In this document: positions 1-9,467 of the stretch, piece by piece | How the letters are laid out: the number at the start of each line of letters is the position of its first letter | How positions within the stretch are numbered: the stretch's first letter is position 1 | Source: DATNBT01 sp964579765 | Lineage (GTDB): Bacteria > Acidobacteriota > Vicinamibacteria > Vicinamibacterales > CAVVIG01 | Length of the DNA stretch: 27,918 nucleotides | Direction of reading: 5' to 3' | Assembly: GCA_964579765.1 (NCBI GenBank) | Contig: CAZOIK010000222.1 | Coordinates: 1 to 27,918 of the forward strand | The notes under the pieces: model-generated | Told to the model about the DNA's origin: nothing | Database searches by the model: none | The model's input: only the letters and a program-made list of their open reading frames with translations | Program-made: the position numbers and the translations under genes

Positions 1-980
1 TGTTCCTGCTCATGCTCGAGCGCGGGCTGCACATCGGGTTCTTCGATCCCGCCTACGGCGGAGATCCGGTACTCTTCCAGCACCTCTTCTGGTTCTATTC
101 GCATCCGGCCGTCTACATCATGGTGCTCCCGGCGATGGGCGTCGTGAGCGAGCTCGTCGCCGCCGGCTGCCGCAAGCCGATCTTCGGCTACCGCTTCGTG
201 GCGTTCGCCAGCATCGCGATTGCGGTGCTCAGCTTCCTGGTGTGGGGCCACCACATGTTCGTCGCGGGCGAATCGGTGTACTCGGGGATGATCTTCTCGA
301 TGCTCAGCTTCTTCGTCGCCATCCCGTCCGCCGTGAAGGTGTTCAACACGACGGAGACCATGAACAAGGGCGCGGTGTCGTGGGATACGCCGCTGCGCTA
401 CGCGTACGGCTTCATCGGGCTGTTCACCATCGGCGGGCTGACAGGGCTCTTCCTCGCAGCGCTTGCGGTGGACGTGCACGTGACCGACACGTACTTCATC
501 ATCGCGCACTTCCACTACATCATGGTCGGCGGCACCGTCATGGCCTACCTCGGCGGCCTGCACTTCTGGTGGCCGAAAATCAGCGGGCGTCTGTACAACG
601 AAGGCCTCGCGAAGCTGAGCGCTGGCCTCGTCTTCGTCGGTTTCAACCTGACGTTCTTCCCGCAGTTCATCCTCGGCTATCTCGGCATGCCGCGCCGCTA
701 CCACGCCTACCCGCCGGAGTTCCAGGTCCTGAACGTGCTGTCGTCGGCGGGCGCGTCGATCCTCGCCGTCGGCTACCTGCTCCCGATGATCTACATGATC
801 TGGTCGCTCCGCTACGGCCGCGCGGCGAGCGCCAACCCGTGGGGCGCCGTCGGTCTCGAGTGGATGACGTCGTCGCCGCCGCCGACCGAGAACTTCGAGG
901 AGACCCCGGTCGTGACGTGGGAGCCGTACGAGTATCGCGCGCGGCCGGCCGTCAGCGGAACGGAGCCCGGCCGTGCCTAG
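1..980 (+). CDS. ctaD: Cytochrome c oxidase subunit I, A2 type (5' end outside window)
   Basis: This is the C-terminal two thirds of the heme-copper oxidase catalytic subunit, which reduces O2 to water and pumps protons across the inner membrane. The reading frame is open from base 3, so the start lies outside the window. Visible motifs are the helix VI sequence FYSHPAVY, including the active-site His and the Tyr of the His-Tyr crosslink, the WGHHMF copper-B histidine pair, and HFHYIMVGG with the heme-ligand histidines. In A1 oxidases helix VI reads HPEVY with a proton-channel Glu. Here Ala replaces the Glu and a YS pair precedes the His, which is the hallmark of A2-type enzymes such as Rhodothermus caa3. 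The stop codon overlaps the next gene by 8 bases, so the operon is translationally coupled. Subunit II is expected just upstream. Confidence 0.96.
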   Translation, partial: FLLMLERGLHIGFFDPAYGGDPVLFQHLFWFYSHPAVYIMVLPAMGVVSELVAAGCRKPIFGYRFVAFASIAIAVLSFLVWGHHMFVAGESVYSGMIFSMLSFFVAIPSAVKVFNTTETMNKGAVSWDTPLRYAYGFIGLFTIGGLTGLFLAALAVDVHVTDTYFIIAHFHYIMVGGTVMAYLGGLHFWWPKISGRLYNEGLAKLSAGLVFVGFNLTFFPQFILGYLGMPRRYHAYPPEFQVLNVLSSAGASILAVGYLLPMIYMIWSLRYGRAASANPWGAVGLEWMTSSPPPTENFEETPVVTWEPYEYRARPAVSGTEPGRA

Positions 981-1617
981 CGGCGCGCTCGCGCATCAAT
1001 TCGACGATCTCGTGCAGCAGCGCGAGGTGGCGACTCTCGGCATGTGGGTGTTCCTCGTCACCGAGCTGCTGTTCTTCGGCGGGCTCTTCCTCGTGTACTC
1101 GGTCTATCGCACGTGGTATCCCGACGCGTTCGCCGCGGGGAGCCGCGAGCTGATTCTGTGGGCGGGCACGCTGAACACGATCGTGCTGATCACGAGCAGT
1201 CTCACGATGGCGCTCGCCGTCCATGCGGCACAAGTCGGCCGCCGCCGCGCGCTGATTGCGCTCCTGCTGATGACGATGGCGCTGGGATGCGTGTTTCTGG
1301 GCGTCAAGGCCTTCGAGTACTGGACCGAATACCACGAGCACCACGTTCCGGCGTGGGGATTCGAATTCGAGCCGAAGTACTTCCTGCACGCGCAGATCTT
1401 CTTCGCGCTCTACTTCGTCATGACCGGGCTCCACGCGCTGCACATGATCATCGGCCTCGGCATCATGTCCGTCATGGTCTGGCTGTCGTGGCGCGGCCGC
1501 GTCACGCCGGAGTACTACAACCCGATCGAAGTCAGCGGCCTCTACTGGCACTTCGTGGACATCGTGTGGATCTTCCTCTATCCCCTCCTTTATCTGATCG
1601 GCCGTCATGTCCACTGA
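973..1617 (+). CDS. ctaE: Cytochrome c oxidase subunit III
   Basis: This 214-residue membrane subunit of the aa3/caa3 oxidase supports proton uptake and the stability of subunit I. It starts with GTG inside the end of the subunit I gene and ends 11 bases inside the subunit IV gene. Hydrophobic helices include residues around 22-42 (with the conserved Glu in FLVTELLFFGG), 60-80, 92-112, 136-165 and 190-210. The family signature GLYWHFVDIVWIFLYP is near the C terminus. The protein is somewhat shorter than the seven-helix mitochondrial form, as is usual for bacterial five-helix subunit III. Identity is secure from these motifs and from position. Confidence 0.95.
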   Translation: MPSGALAHQFDDLVQQREVATLGMWVFLVTELLFFGGLFLVYSVYRTWYPDAFAAGSRELILWAGTLNTIVLITSSLTMALAVHAAQVGRRRALIALLLMTMALGCVFLGVKAFEYWTEYHEHHVPAWGFEFEPKYFLHAQIFFALYFVMTGLHALHMIIGLGIMSVMVWLSWRGRVTPEYYNPIEVSGLYWHFVDIVWIFLYPLLYLIGRHVH

Positions 1618-1900
1618 CCTGCACGCACGCGCCGCCTCGTCCGGCACCGGCATCTACTACGTGGTCTTCGCGATTCTGGTCGTGGCGACGTTCGTCACCT
1701 GGCAGGTCGCGTATCTCGACCTCGGCCGACTCAACACGGTCGTGGCGCTGATCATCGCGGCGTTCAAAGCGACGCTGGTCGTGTGGTTTTTCATGCACGC
1801 GCGCAGCAGCCCGCGCCTGATCCTGCTCGTGGCGTTCGGCGGGCTGCTGTGGCTGGGGATTCTGATTGCGCTGACGGCGGGCGACTATCTCACGCGGTAG
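1607..1900 (+). CDS. ctaF: Cytochrome c oxidase subunit IV, prokaryotic type
   Basis: This is a 97-residue membrane protein with three predicted helices (about residues 15-35, 44-64 and 72-92), as expected for the small bacterial subunit IV. The pattern NTVVALIIAAFKATLVVWFFMH around residues 42-63 is typical of the family; the Lys within the second helix and the FFMH end recur in it. The ATG overlaps the end of the subunit III gene by 11 bases. It is the last gene of the operon and is followed immediately by a GC-rich hairpin. Subunit IV is not catalytic; it is thought to help assembly or stability. Confidence 0.9.
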   Translation: MSTDLHARAASSGTGIYYVVFAILVVATFVTWQVAYLDLGRLNTVVALIIAAFKATLVVWFFMHARSSPRLILLVAFGGLLWLGILIALTAGDYLTR

Positions 1901-1901
1901 A

Positions 1902-1923
1902 GCGGCCCTCCGGTGAGGGCCGC
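1902..1923. terminator. GC-rich hairpin between convergent ctaF and katG
   Basis: Perfect 9-base inverted repeat GCGGCCCTC / GAGGGCCGC around a 4-base loop, two bases after the ctaF stop and 14 bases before the katG stop. It is placed to end transcription from both sides, but no T run follows in either direction. Its right arm shares the 10-base core AGGGCCGCCC with the REP-like element near 20.6 kb, so it could be a decayed copy of that repeat acting as terminator. Confidence 0.6.
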
Positions 1924-1937
1924 CCAACCGTGCGATC

Positions 1938-4127
<2,190 letters not shown>

Positions 4128-4151
4128 GTCGGCGTTGACCTTTCTGCGTGT

Positions 4152-4607
4152 CTACTTGAATGGCTTCGGTTGGGGCTGCCGCGCCTGGCAGCGCGCGCAC
4201 AGCACGTCGTACTCGATGTGTGCGCCGAGCACGCGTGTGCCTCTTGGCAGGCCTCGCGGCGCGGCGCGCGGAACCGACCGACGGGCCGGAAGGTCGAACA
4301 CGTCGCCGCACCGGCGGCAGACGGCGTGATCGTGATCCTCGACGACGCCGTCCACGCGCAGCTGGCCGTCGCGCGGCGGCAGCCTGTGCAGCAGGCCCGC
4401 CCTGGCGAACGCCTCGATCGTCAGATACACCGTTGAGAGCGAAAGCGAGGGATGCCGCGCGCTCAGCAGTCGATGAAGCTCGAGCGGGTTCGGATGAGAT
4501 CGGTTGCGCTCGAGCTCTTCGAGCACGGCCACGCGAGGCGCCGTGACCCGGAGTCCGGCGTCGCGGAGCCGCGCGGCGGCGTCCACGGTGGGGCGGGCCG
4601 CTTTCAT
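4152..4607 (-). CDS. perR: PerR-type Fur-family peroxide-sensing repressor
   Basis: This 151-residue Fur-superfamily metalloregulator has an N-terminal winged helix (about residues 10-85) and a C-terminal dimerisation and metal domain. The structural zinc site is C97, C100, C137 and C140. The regulatory ligands H38, D86, H92, H94 and D105 each sit exactly one position beyond those of B. subtilis PerR (H37, D85, H91, H93, D104). Asp rather than Glu at the last position favours PerR over Fur. I chose the ATG at 4607 because the upstream extension of the frame looks non-coding and would cover a promoter-like region. The gene is just upstream of katG on the same strand. In known systems, iron-loaded PerR is inactivated by H2O2 through oxidation of its histidines, releasing catalase genes. 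The subtype is inferred, not proven. Confidence 0.88.
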   Translation of the reverse strand: MKAARPTVDAAARLRDAGLRVTAPRVAVLEELERNRSHPNPLELHRLLSARHPSLSLSTVYLTIEAFARAGLLHRLPPRDGQLRVDGVVEDHDHAVCRRCGDVFDLPARRSVPRAAPRGLPRGTRVLGAHIEYDVLCARCQARQPQPKPFK

Positions 4608-4618
4608 GGTGAACGTCG

Positions 4619-4624
4619 ATTGTA
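4619..4624 (-). promoter_or_regulatory. Candidate -10 box of perR-katG
   Basis: Read on the minus strand this is TACAAT, matching TATAAT at five of six bases. It lies 11 bases before the perR ATG, so the transcript would have a very short leader or none. A good -35 is not visible at the ideal distance, as is common for activated or repressed promoters. Confidence 0.45.
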
Positions 4625-4626
4625 GA

Positions 4627-4641
4627 TCAGAATTATTCCGA
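4627..4641. promoter_or_regulatory. Putative PerR/Fur box (7-1-7 palindrome)
   Basis: The sequence TCAGAAT-T-ATTCCGA is a 7-1-7 inverted repeat with six of seven base pairs matched. This is the architecture of PerR and Fur boxes (TTATAAT-N-ATTATAA type). It lies immediately upstream of the candidate -10 box of perR, where a bound repressor would block RNA polymerase. It would give autoregulation of perR and control of katG from a single site. The AT-rich stretch stands out in a GC-rich window. Confidence 0.6.
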
Positions 4642-4653
4642 AATACATCGCGC

Positions 4654-4926
4654 CTAGTACTCGGCGAACGCATCGTCCGGATAGCAGTAGAGCCAGCGTT
4701 CGCCGGGTTCGGCCGACGCGACGACCGGATGGCCCGTCGCCTTCGCGTGTTTCGTCGCGTGGCGATGCGGCGAACTGTCGCAGCAGTGCGTGCCGCCGCA
4801 CTCCTGGCACGTGCGCAGGTGCACCCAGCGCCCGCCAATCTTCACGCATTCGTCGCACACCTGCTGCCTCGCGTGCGTGACGGTCTTGATCGCGTCGATG
4901 TGCGCGCAGGCGCCGCCGGCCGTCAT
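4654..4926 (-). CDS. UBP-type zinc finger protein
   Basis: This 90-residue protein is essentially one UBP-type zinc finger (zf-UBP). Candidate ligands are C7 and H9 (CAH), C24 and C27 (CDEC), C40 and C43 (CQEC), C48, and the histidines H56, H60 and H66 in the segment HRHATKHAKATGH. In eukaryotes the domain binds the free C terminus of ubiquitin; bacteria lack ubiquitin, so the ligand here is unknown. The ATG overlaps the stop of the upstream DUF5996 gene (ATGA), so the two are translationally coupled. I chose this start for that overlap and because it places the first ligand near the N terminus, as in other bacterial members. Confidence 0.85.
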   Translation of the reverse strand: MTAGGACAHIDAIKTVTHARQQVCDECVKIGGRWVHLRTCQECGGTHCCDSSPHRHATKHAKATGHPVVASAEPGERWLYCYPDDAFAEY

Positions 4927-5843
4927 CGCTCGAGCTCCTTCCTGTTCCACTGGCCGAGCGTCGCGCCCGCCTCGTACGTCGTCTGCAGGAATTCGAGCAG
5001 CGCCTCGCGAGGCGACGACGCCGTCCGGACGTCCTCGTACTTGAGCAGATACTCGCCGAAATCGGCGCTGTAGAACGCTGCTGGCGGTCCGACGCGTGCG
5101 GTCTTGAAGCCGTCGGGCTCGGGCGCGGCATAGGCGTAGTACGCCGGCTCCGGCATCGCGCCGCCGCCCGGCCAGAAGCCCGCGCTGATGACTTCGTGCG
5201 AGTACGCCTCTGTCGTGACGCGGTCGGCGCCGGCCCGTTCGGGGGCGCGGCGGCCGCTGAACCGCGTCACGGCGAGATCGAAGCTGCCCCACCAGAAGTG
5301 CACCGGGCTCGATTTGCCGATGAAGCGCGCGCGGAACTCGTTCATGACGTCCGCGCTGTGCGCCATCGCCCGCCACCAGATGCCGGCGGCCGCCGCGTCG
5401 TACGAGCGGTGAATCGTGTCGCTGGTGAAGCGGATCGGCGACGGCACCTCGACGGGCATGGTCCAGATTGTCACCGACACGCCGAGCTCGGCGAGCGCCT
5501 GCATGATCTCCGCGTAGAAATCGGCGACCGTCTTCGGTGCGAGCTTGATCGTCTTCACGCGGGCGTCGTTCGTGCGAATCTGCAACTCATGCGCGCAGAA
5601 GTCGAAGGCCATCTCGAAGGACGCGCCGTTGTAGGGCATGGGCGCCGTGGTGATGCCGCGCGCGGAAAGCTGCAGCGCCGCGCCCCACCAGTGGTTCACT
5701 GGCGCGGCGAACTTCAGCCGAATCTTGCCGACGATCTGCATCCACATGTGCAGCGTCGCGTAGGTGTCGGGCCAGGCGGGCGAAGTGAACGCCGGCCATT
5801 CGAGCGAAGACAGCGTCGGAGCCAGAGGAGGCGATGCCGCCAT
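4923..5843 (-). CDS. DUF5996 family protein
   Basis: This 306-residue protein of unknown function belongs to the DUF5996 family. Recognisable features are SLEWPAF near the N terminus, the NHWWG segment near residue 50, a second paired Trp in GIWW and a third in HFWWGSFDL. The repeated WWG pattern suggests two related halves. No signal peptide, membrane segment or known catalytic motif is visible, so it is probably cytoplasmic. A GTG nine codons upstream (5870) is possible, but the ATG at 5843 gives the N terminus expected for the family. It ends with a 4-base overlap into the zinc finger gene, and it is divergent from the membrane protein gene at 5876 with only 32 bases between starts. Confidence 0.85.
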   Translation of the reverse strand: MAASPPLAPTLSSLEWPAFTSPAWPDTYATLHMWMQIVGKIRLKFAAPVNHWWGAALQLSARGITTAPMPYNGASFEMAFDFCAHELQIRTNDARVKTIKLAPKTVADFYAEIMQALAELGVSVTIWTMPVEVPSPIRFTSDTIHRSYDAAAAGIWWRAMAHSADVMNEFRARFIGKSSPVHFWWGSFDLAVTRFSGRRAPERAGADRVTTEAYSHEVISAGFWPGGGAMPEPAYYAYAAPEPDGFKTARVGPPAAFYSADFGEYLLKYEDVRTASSPREALLEFLQTTYEAGATLGQWNRKELER

Positions 5844-5875
5844 CCTGCGATTGTAATGGCATACTGACACCGCAC

Positions 5876-7228
5876 ATGCACATCATCGGCGCCGTCCTGC
5901 TCGGCCTTGCGGCCGGCGCGCTCTACACCGTGTCGCCCCTGACGGCATGGTGCATCGCCCTTACGGCGATCGTCCTCACGCTGGCGGGGCGCGGCCTGCC
6001 GTCTTCCGAGCGGCGCACGCTCGCCATCATTCTCGTGGCCGCGCTCGCCCTCCGCCTCGCGGCGATCGGCGCACTGTTTCTCGTCAACACGCCGAAGCAC
6101 GACGACGAATCGGTTGCGATGCTGAGCGGCGACGAGGCCTACGGCCTGAGCCGCGCGCTGCGGGCACGCGATGTCCTCACGGGCGCACCCGTGACGCAAT
6201 ACGACTACTTCGTCGTCAACGACGAGTACGGGCGCAACAGCTACGTCACCATGCTCACGGGTGTCGAACTCCTGTTCGGACCGACGCCGTACGGCATGCG
6301 CCTCCTGAACACGCTGCTCTTTACCGTCGCGGCCATCCTGCTCTTCCGGGCGGCGCGCTCGGCGTTCGGTCCCCTGCCCGCGTTCGGGGGTCTCGTCGTC
6401 ATGATGTTTCTGCCGACGTTCTTCGTCTGGTCGATCTCGCTGCTGAAGGAGCCGCTCTATCTGCTCGGCACGACCCTGACGATCACCGGTGCGATCGCGG
6501 CCCTTCGCCGCGGTCCGGCCCGGACACGGGCGCTCGGGCTCGCGGGCGTCGCCGCAGGCGTCGCGATGGTCGGCGATCTGCGGACCGGCGCGATCCCGCT
6601 CGCGCTGCTCGGCCTCGCCTGCGGCCTCGTGGGGGCGGTTTTCTTCAGCGTCCCGACGCGCGTCAGACTCGCCTCGCTTGCGACGGCGATAGTCATCGTG
6701 CTCGTCGTCGGCGCGCGTCCGGCCGCGCAACAGCGCGCGATCTCGGCGCTCGAAGCCACGGCGAAGACACACGCGGGGCACGTGTTCACGGTCGGCCACG
6801 CGTACAAGCTGCTCGACGAGGGGTTCTACGTGAATCCGACGACGGCGGCGGCCTCGACGTTGACGCTCACGCCGGCCGAAGCCGGCCGCTACGTGATTCG
6901 GGCGGGCGTGAGCTTTCTCGCGGTGCCGTGGCCCTGGCAACTGGCCTCGACGCGCGAGCTGCAGTACCTGCCCGAGCAAGTGGCGTGGTACGTGCTGATC
7001 GTGCTCCTGCCGATCGGCATAGTCGCCGGACTGAGGCGCGACGGGGTGGCGACGGCGATGTTCGCCGGCTATACGCTGCCGACCGCCGCCGCGCTCGCCC
7101 TGACCAACGGCAACGTCGGCACGCTGCTGCGGCTGCGGGGCACGGTCACGCCGTATCTCATCTGGCTGAGCGCCGTCGGATTCTGCGCGGCGCTGCAGCA
7201 CTTCGCCGCGAAGGCGTCAACGACATGA
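5876..7228 (+). CDS. GT-C-like polytopic membrane protein (probable glycosyltransferase)
   Basis: This 450-residue integral membrane protein has about ten or more hydrophobic helices spread along its length. After the second or third helix there is an acidic loop with DDES and GDEAYG (D86, E87) and then NDEYGRNSY. An acidic pair in the first extracytoplasmic loop is the hallmark of GT-C glycosyltransferases that use lipid-phosphate sugars (PMT/ArnT-like), and the helix after it, LLNTLLFTVAAILLFRAAR, resembles those families. A transfer of sugar to lipid or protein at the periplasmic side is therefore inferred; donor and acceptor are unknown. I chose ATG 5876 (MHIIGAV) because the upstream extension overlaps the divergent gene and is not hydrophobic. 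It is the first of three genes joined by ATGA overlaps. Confidence 0.7.
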   Translation: MHIIGAVLLGLAAGALYTVSPLTAWCIALTAIVLTLAGRGLPSSERRTLAIILVAALALRLAAIGALFLVNTPKHDDESVAMLSGDEAYGLSRALRARDVLTGAPVTQYDYFVVNDEYGRNSYVTMLTGVELLFGPTPYGMRLLNTLLFTVAAILLFRAARSAFGPLPAFGGLVVMMFLPTFFVWSISLLKEPLYLLGTTLTITGAIAALRRGPARTRALGLAGVAAGVAMVGDLRTGAIPLALLGLACGLVGAVFFSVPTRVRLASLATAIVIVLVVGARPAAQQRAISALEATAKTHAGHVFTVGHAYKLLDEGFYVNPTTAAASTLTLTPAEAGRYVIRAGVSFLAVPWPWQLASTRELQYLPEQVAWYVLIVLLPIGIVAGLRRDGVATAMFAGYTLPTAAALALTNGNVGTLLRLRGTVTPYLIWLSAVGFCAALQHFAAKASTT

Positions 7229-7884
7229 GACGAGTCAACCTGTTCGACGCCGCCGTGGCCGTGTTCGTCCTCGTGCTGATCCCGATCGCGTATGGCACGT
7301 ACCTGCTGTTCCGGACGCCTCACCCCGTCATCTCGTCGGTGACACGCGTCGAAATCACGAAGGAAGAGCGCCGCGTCGCCGGGCCGAATCTCGTCGCCAA
7401 GCTGAAGGTCAGAGGATCGGGCCTGCGCCCGATGCTGCGCGCGTCAATCGACGACCTGCCGGCCGTCGGCTTCGTCTTCGAGACGCCGAACTCGGCGGAT
7501 CTGCTCGTGGGATCCGTGCCTGCGGGACCGCACGACCTCGTGCTGTACGACGGCGTTCAGGAAGTCGCGCGCGCGCCCAAAGCCGTGACCATTCAACCGA
7601 TTGCCCGCCACACGGCCATGCTGCGCGTGCGGTTCGACGCGCCGCCCGAGGTGCTTGCGCTCGTCACGCCGGGAGACACCGATCTCCCCGCCGATCAATC
7701 GGCGGCAGTCGTAATGAACACGGGCAAAGACGCAACCGCGCTCCGCGCCGGCGTCGAGGAGGTGGACGGAGGAATCGCGTATCGAGGCCTTCCGCTCAAG
7801 CCCGGTGTCGAATTCACGCTTTCGACGCCGGCGTACGTGGTGAAGGGCACGATGCTCAGCGTGTCGGTCGAAGGACAGCGATGA
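7225..7884 (+). CDS. Hypothetical protein with N-terminal membrane anchor
   Basis: A 219-residue protein with one hydrophobic segment at about residues 9-29 followed by a soluble, beta-rich region of about 190 residues, probably periplasmic. The stretch after the anchor (HPVISSVTRVEITKEERRV) and the later repeats of beta pattern suggest Ig- or IPT/TIG-like folds, and the N terminus resembles DUF4330-type anchored proteins, but I cannot assign a family. Both ends show ATGA overlaps with neighbours, so it is co-translated with the GT-C-like protein and may present or help with its product. Confidence 0.75.
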   Translation: MRRVNLFDAAVAVFVLVLIPIAYGTYLLFRTPHPVISSVTRVEITKEERRVAGPNLVAKLKVRGSGLRPMLRASIDDLPAVGFVFETPNSADLLVGSVPAGPHDLVLYDGVQEVARAPKAVTIQPIARHTAMLRVRFDAPPEVLALVTPGDTDLPADQSAAVVMNTGKDATALRAGVEEVDGGIAYRGLPLKPGVEFTLSTPAYVVKGTMLSVSVEGQR

Positions 7885-8243
7885 CGACGCGCGATCGCGA
7901 CTTCGCCGACGCCGCTCTCGTCGTCGAACACAGCGTGCTCGTGCGGACGGCAGTCCGGCTGGCCGCCGGCATCGAGGCGGCGGCCGCGCGGTCGGCGTCA
8001 GCCCGCCTGATCCGCCGCCTGCGCGTTACGCGGATCGGAGTCGTCATTGCGTCAGGCTGCGTAACGCACGCGGCGCTGCTGCAGGTGGTTCCGGCGCGCA
8101 TCGCGCCGGCACGGCCGCTGGCCTATGGAATGGTTCTCGCCTTCGCGGCATTCGCGACCGTCGCGGGTCTCGTCACGAGGCCCAGCAGGGCGACAGCCGC
8201 GGCGGAGAGCAGCGCCGGGACGGCGAACGCGATGAAGAGTTGA
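7881..8243 (+). CDS. Small membrane protein, tail overlaps MFS gene
   Basis: A 120-residue ORF whose ATG overlaps the previous stop (ATGA). Two hydrophobic segments, at about residues 50-70 and 80-100, follow a polar N-terminal region that is probably helical. No family is recognised. Its last 121 bases overlap the 3' end of the MFS transporter gene on the other strand, so two membrane-like reading frames share the same DNA. Coupling at the start supports it being real; the overlap and low-complexity Ala-rich tail make the 3' half less certain. Confidence 0.55.
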   Translation: MTTRDRDFADAALVVEHSVLVRTAVRLAAGIEAAAARSASARLIRRLRVTRIGVVIASGCVTHAALLQVVPARIAPARPLAYGMVLAFAAFATVAGLVTRPSRATAAAESSAGTANAMKS

Positions 8244-9466
8244 TGCGTCGAGTAGCGGGGGCGCATGAACTCGGCGACCGACGGCCCGATGATCGACCCG
8301 ATGCGCCCGACGCCGAGCGCCGCGCCCACGCCCGTTGAGCGCAGGTCGGTGGGATAGTACGTCGCCGCAAGGGCGTTGTTGCCCGCCTGACCGCTGAAGA
8401 TCCCGAACCCCGCCAGAAACACCACGGCGAACAGCGCGGCGGCGCCGATGCCCGGTTGACCGATGAGCGCGATCATCACGCCGGCACCGGCGAAGCACGT
8501 GACCAGCACCGAGTAGAAGCCCCACTTCTGAATCGGCGGCGCAATGGCGACGGACCCGATGGCGCCCCCGGTCTGGAACATCGTCCCAATCATCAGCGCC
8601 GCCGTCGTCGTCATGCCCATGCCGCGCGCAATCGTCGGCAGCCACGTAGACAGCATGTAGAGGTTGATCAGGTTCAGAAACTGCATCGTCCAGAGCAGGA
8701 GCGTTCCTGTGGCGCGGCCGTCGTGGAACAGCGTGATGAGCGGCACGCCTCCCTTCTGCTCTTCGTTCACGACAAACGCCGTGCCTGGCGCGACGACGAT
8801 CGCGGGATCGATGCGCGTGAGCCAGCGCCCGATCGTGCCGGCGTCCCGCTTTCTGAGCGTCATGAACTGCAGCGACTCGGGCAGCGCGACAAACATCAGG
8901 AGGCCGATGACCAGAGGCACCGTGCCGCCAAAATAGAACACCGAGCGCCAGCCGAAGCGCGGGATGAGATACGTCGCGATGAACCCGGCGACGGCCGCGC
9001 CGATGGTGAACCCGTTCGAGACGACGAGCATGGCCATCACGCGCGAGCGCTTCGGGCTGTATTCGCTGACGAGGGCGACCGCGTTGGGCATGATGGCGCC
9101 GAGGCCAAGGCCGCCGATGAACCGGATGGCGAGCAGCTGCTCCAAGGTGGTGACGCGGGCGGTGAGCAGCGTCAACGCGGAGAAATAGAGCGTCGAGCCG
9201 ATGAGCACCGGCCGCCGCCCGATTTTGTCCGCGAGCATGCTGAAAAGAAACGACCCGATGAGCACACCCGTCAGCGTGAAGCTCGCGACGCGGCCGGCCG
9301 CGCTCGCGATTCCCCATTCGGTGAACAGCGACGGCGCGACGTAGCCCCAGGACTGCACGTCGAAGCCGTCCATGATGAGGCACAGCCCGCAGAGGACGAA
9401 CACGCCGATCTGAAACGGGCGGACCCGGCTGTTGTCGATCGTCTCGGTGATGTTGATCGTCGCCAC
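8123..9466 (-). CDS. MFS transporter, aromatic acid:H+ symporter type
   Basis: A 12-helix major facilitator (447 residues) of the AAHS group, to which PcaK, BenK and MhpT belong. The first helix holds the DGFDVQSWG motif that corresponds to the substrate-related DGxD motif of PcaK-like carriers, and the loop 2-3 motif A is seen in DKIGRRPVL. The loop 8-9 copy is degenerate. I chose GTG at 9466, not the ATG at 9514, because it lies one base after the stop of the upstream dioxygenase gene and follows AAAGGA at 4 bases distance; the ATG would put the first 16 residues inside that gene. The partner gene encodes an extradiol dioxygenase, so the likely cargo is an aromatic acid or related ring compound. 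Confidence 0.88.
   Translation of the reverse strand: MATINITETIDNSRVRPFQIGVFVLCGLCLIMDGFDVQSWGYVAPSLFTEWGIASAAGRVASFTLTGVLIGSFLFSMLADKIGRRPVLIGSTLYFSALTLLTARVTTLEQLLAIRFIGGLGLGAIMPNAVALVSEYSPKRSRVMAMLVVSNGFTIGAAVAGFIATYLIPRFGWRSVFYFGGTVPLVIGLLMFVALPESLQFMTLRKRDAGTIGRWLTRIDPAIVVAPGTAFVVNEEQKGGVPLITLFHDGRATGTLLLWTMQFLNLINLYMLSTWLPTIARGMGMTTTAALMIGTMFQTGGAIGSVAIAPPIQKWGFYSVLVTCFAGAGVMIALIGQPGIGAAALFAVVFLAGFGIFSGQAGNNALAATYYPTDLRSTGVGAALGVGRIGSIIGPSVAEFMRPRYSTHQLFIAFAVPALLSAAAVALLGLVTRPATVANAAKARTIP
8165..8183. terminator. Hairpin inside the convergent overlap
   Basis: GGGTCTCG / CGAGGCCC pair at seven of eight bases around a 3-base loop. It sits where the small membrane gene and the MFS gene overlap tail to tail, so it could limit read-through in either direction. 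It is also coding in both frames and has no T run, so the role is uncertain. Confidence 0.3.
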
Positions 9467-9467
9467 G

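Noticed and set aside
5714..7201. 495-residue minus-strand ORF opposite the GT-C-like gene
   Set aside because: Highly charged Arg/Gln/Asp-rich composition, no hydrophobic core, typical antisense shadow.
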